NCBI GenBank assembly: GCA_964421085.1
Contig: CAYQVO010000002.1
Coordinates: 124,001-188,000 of the forward strand
Source: CAYQVO01 sp964421085
GTDB taxonomy: Bacteria > Bdellovibrionota_C > UBA2361 > CAYQVO01
Length of the DNA stretch: 64,000 bases
Direction: 5' to 3'
Of this stretch, positions 62,577 to 64,000 are shown piece by piece; positions within the stretch are counted from its first letter, which is position 1; each line of letters begins with the position of its first letter. The notes beneath the pieces are model-generated. The model worked only from the letters and a program-made list of their open reading frames with translations. It was not told the DNA's origin and did not search any database. Position numbers and translations under genes: made by a program.

Positions 62577-63971
62577 ATGTTCCCGTATTTTAAAAGAAAA
62601 AGTCTCTTCATCGCCGTGATAATCGCGGTCCTTGCTGCAGCCGCTTTCGTCACAGATGTTGTTTTAAAGCAAACCAGCGCGCGTCCCTCTTCTGTCGTGC
62701 TCATAATAGTGGACACTCTTGGCGCAAAGCACATCGGCTTTCTTAACAACAGCGTGAACCCCACTCCTGCTATCGACAGGATGGCGCTGGAAGGGTTCGC
62801 TTTTTCCCGCGCGTATTCCCCCTGCTCGTGGACGAAGCCATCTATAACTTCCGTCCTGACCTCGCGGCTGCCATCGTCGCATGGCGTTGAGGCTGTAGGC
62901 AGCGTGATCCCTCAGTCAATTCCCACACTTGCTGAACGGCTGAAGGAAAACGGCTTCCGGACTGCCGCATTTGTAAGTCATACAATGCTTCGGGGAAAGC
63001 ACGGATTTGGGCGGGGGTTTGAGTCTTACAGGATCATTCGTAAAGGGCCGGTAAACGACGCGATTTCGTCCGGAATGGTCACCGCCGCCGCCGTCAAATG
63101 GCTGGATGGGCTGACGGCAGAGGGAAGAGAACCGCAGAGGTTTTTTCTTATGCTCCATTACTTCGACCCGCACTTCAACTACAAGCATCATCCGGATTTC
63201 GACATGACAAAGGGTTATGACGGCCCTTTGAAGGATATAAAAAGCGTCAGCCAGCTGCGTACAATGATCCCTCAGATGCAGCCGGCTGATGTGCAGTATA
63301 TGGTGAACCTTTATCGCGAGGAGATTGCTTATACGGACTTCCACATAGGAAGGCTTCTCGAGCACATTAAAAAACTGAACCTGGAGAAAGATGTGCTGGT
63401 GGTTTTTACGGCAGATCACGGAGAAGAGTTCCTCGAGCGGGACTGGATTGGTCATGGGCGTCATCTGTACGATGAGCTGATTCATGTTCCACTGATATTC
63501 CGGCATTCGTCAATCAGGGGCGGAAAGCTCTGTGATACTCCGGTTTCCACTCTCGATGTCGCTCCCACTATTCTCGACTTTCTCGATCTTTCAGAAGGGT
63601 GGAAGACAGATGGGCAGTCACTGGCAAGGGTGCTTGAAACGGGTTCGAACCCCGAAGGAGGGCGCGACATTATCAGTGAGCTTGATTTTGAAAGCCGTGA
63701 AGAGAGGAGGAATTCTCATAAGACTTCGGTGATTCGCAGTCAGTGGAAGCTCATCCACGACAGGGACGATGGCGCCTTTGAGCTTTATAATCTTATCGAC
63801 GATCCATCTGAGCGAAGCAATCTCATTGACAAAGCCGCTCCTGCTGAACTGGAAATTATGCGTGAAAGCATAAAGCGTGTGGAAAAGGCGAGGGTAGAGA
63901 CCTCCCCGCGCGAGCGGACGGACCTCGATCCAAAAGAGGTCGAGAGACTTAGAAGTCTTGGGTATCTGTAA
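62577..63971 (+). CDS. Sulfatase-fold (alkaline phosphatase superfamily) membrane-anchored hydrolase
   Basis: A 464-residue protein with an N-terminal membrane anchor (about 9-28) then a periplasmic hydrolase: VVLIIVDTLGAKHIG (metal Asp), YSPCSWTKPSITSVLTSRLPSSHG, VVFTADHGEEFLE (metal Asp-His) and HVPLIFRH. In true sulfatases the motif is CxPSR with Cys turned into formylglycine. Here the residue two before Pro is Thr (T-K-P-S), so the nucleophile is likely Thr, as in phosphotransferases and phosphodiesterases of this fold, and formylglycine is not needed. Substrate unknown; sugar or lipid headgroups are plausible. Confidence 0.82.
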   Translation: MFPYFKRKSLFIAVIIAVLAAAAFVTDVVLKQTSARPSSVVLIIVDTLGAKHIGFLNNSVNPTPAIDRMALEGFAFSRAYSPCSWTKPSITSVLTSRLPSSHGVEAVGSVIPQSIPTLAERLKENGFRTAAFVSHTMLRGKHGFGRGFESYRIIRKGPVNDAISSGMVTAAAVKWLDGLTAEGREPQRFFLMLHYFDPHFNYKHHPDFDMTKGYDGPLKDIKSVSQLRTMIPQMQPADVQYMVNLYREEIAYTDFHIGRLLEHIKKLNLEKDVLVVFTADHGEEFLERDWIGHGRHLYDELIHVPLIFRHSSIRGGKLCDTPVSTLDVAPTILDFLDLSEGWKTDGQSLARVLETGSNPEGGRDIISELDFESREERRNSHKTSVIRSQWKLIHDRDDGAFELYNLIDDPSERSNLIDKAAPAELEIMRESIKRVEKARVETSPRERTDLDPKEVERLRSLGYL

Positions 63972-64000
63972 AAAAGGGGACGGTTCCTATTTTCGCCGCG
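63972..64000. repeat. Possible repeat end at right edge
   Basis: The bases from the stop onward (AAAAAAGGGGACGG, then TTCCTATTTTC) resemble the GGGGAC...TCCTATTTT sequences commonly found beside REP-associated (Y1) transposase genes. The window ends before it can be judged. Confidence 0.35.

Noticed and set aside
63641..63660. TpsiC-arm-like GGGTTCGAACCCC
   Set aside because: It is inside the sulfatase-fold gene in frame and no acceptor stem, D-arm or anticodon arm surrounds it, so it is not a tRNA.
1..64000. CRISPR array, prophage or intact insertion sequence
   Set aside because: No regularly spaced repeats, Cas or phage structural genes, or transposase frames were found.

Overview
This window comes from a diderm (Gram-negative-type) bacterium. 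The envelope genes show it: a TamB/Omp85 outer-membrane assembly protein, heptose-phosphate enzymes for LPS, a lipoprotein, a bactofilin and a complete mreBCD-mrdA-rodA rod-shape cluster. I cannot place the phylum. The mix of domain fusions, an IMP dehydrogenase of the Tritrichomonas-like type, an Rsm22-type methyltransferase and a DUF6485-like protein, plus a 10-base N gap at 49437-49446, suggest a draft or metagenome-assembled genome from a poorly sampled lineage. No rRNA, tRNA, CRISPR array, prophage or intact insertion sequence is visible.

Layout. 1-5.5 kb: a partial HAD phosphatase, then a GT61 glycosyltransferase and a radical SAM/SPASM/polysaccharide-deacetylase fusion (surface glycan or carbohydrate work). 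5.5-7.8 kb: a minus-strand run of lytic transglycosylase, membrane protein, rnhB, yraN and a Cys-rich protein. 8-17 kb: housekeeping singletons (LOG protein, galU, M48 protease, Rsm22, RfaE2-GmhB fusion, FAD oxidoreductase, a small penicillin-binding protein). 17-24.3 kb: bactofilin, rplS, then mreB-mreC-mreD-mrdA-rodA. 24.3-34.9 kb: mixed genes with decay (LysR remnant, frameshifted maf), an unusual guaB, an orphan periplasmic binding protein, a PreA-type flavoprotein, yggS-yggT and an FmdB zinc ribbon. 35-42.5 kb: a tightly overlapped trp operon, trpL-E-G-D-C-F-B-A-aroF, with a readable Trp attenuator. 42.6-47.2 kb: recO, then grpE-dnaK-dnaJ. 47.4-55.3 kb: a dead type IV pilin gene, a lipoprotein with a substrate-binding domain (cut by the N gap), lon, and a PilB-like pseudo-ATPase fused to a response-regulator receiver. 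55.5-64 kb: an 1889-residue protein joining a TamB-like half to a POTRA/Omp85 half, a TPR protein and a sulfatase-fold hydrolase.

Most notable: (1) the TamB-Omp85 single-chain fusion, which would tie the inner membrane to an outer-membrane barrel in one polypeptide; (2) the trp attenuator, whose 16-residue leader peptide with three Trp codons appears to start at the transcription start site; (3) two chimeric proteins, radical SAM-SPASM-NodB and pseudo-PilB-REC; (4) two strong palindromes at promoters or start codons (guaB and the binding-protein gene). Several genes also carry damage: a pilin with two stops and a frameshift, maf with a one-base frameshift, and a LysR remnant.

All calls come from reading the sequence and remembered family motifs. 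No database search was possible.
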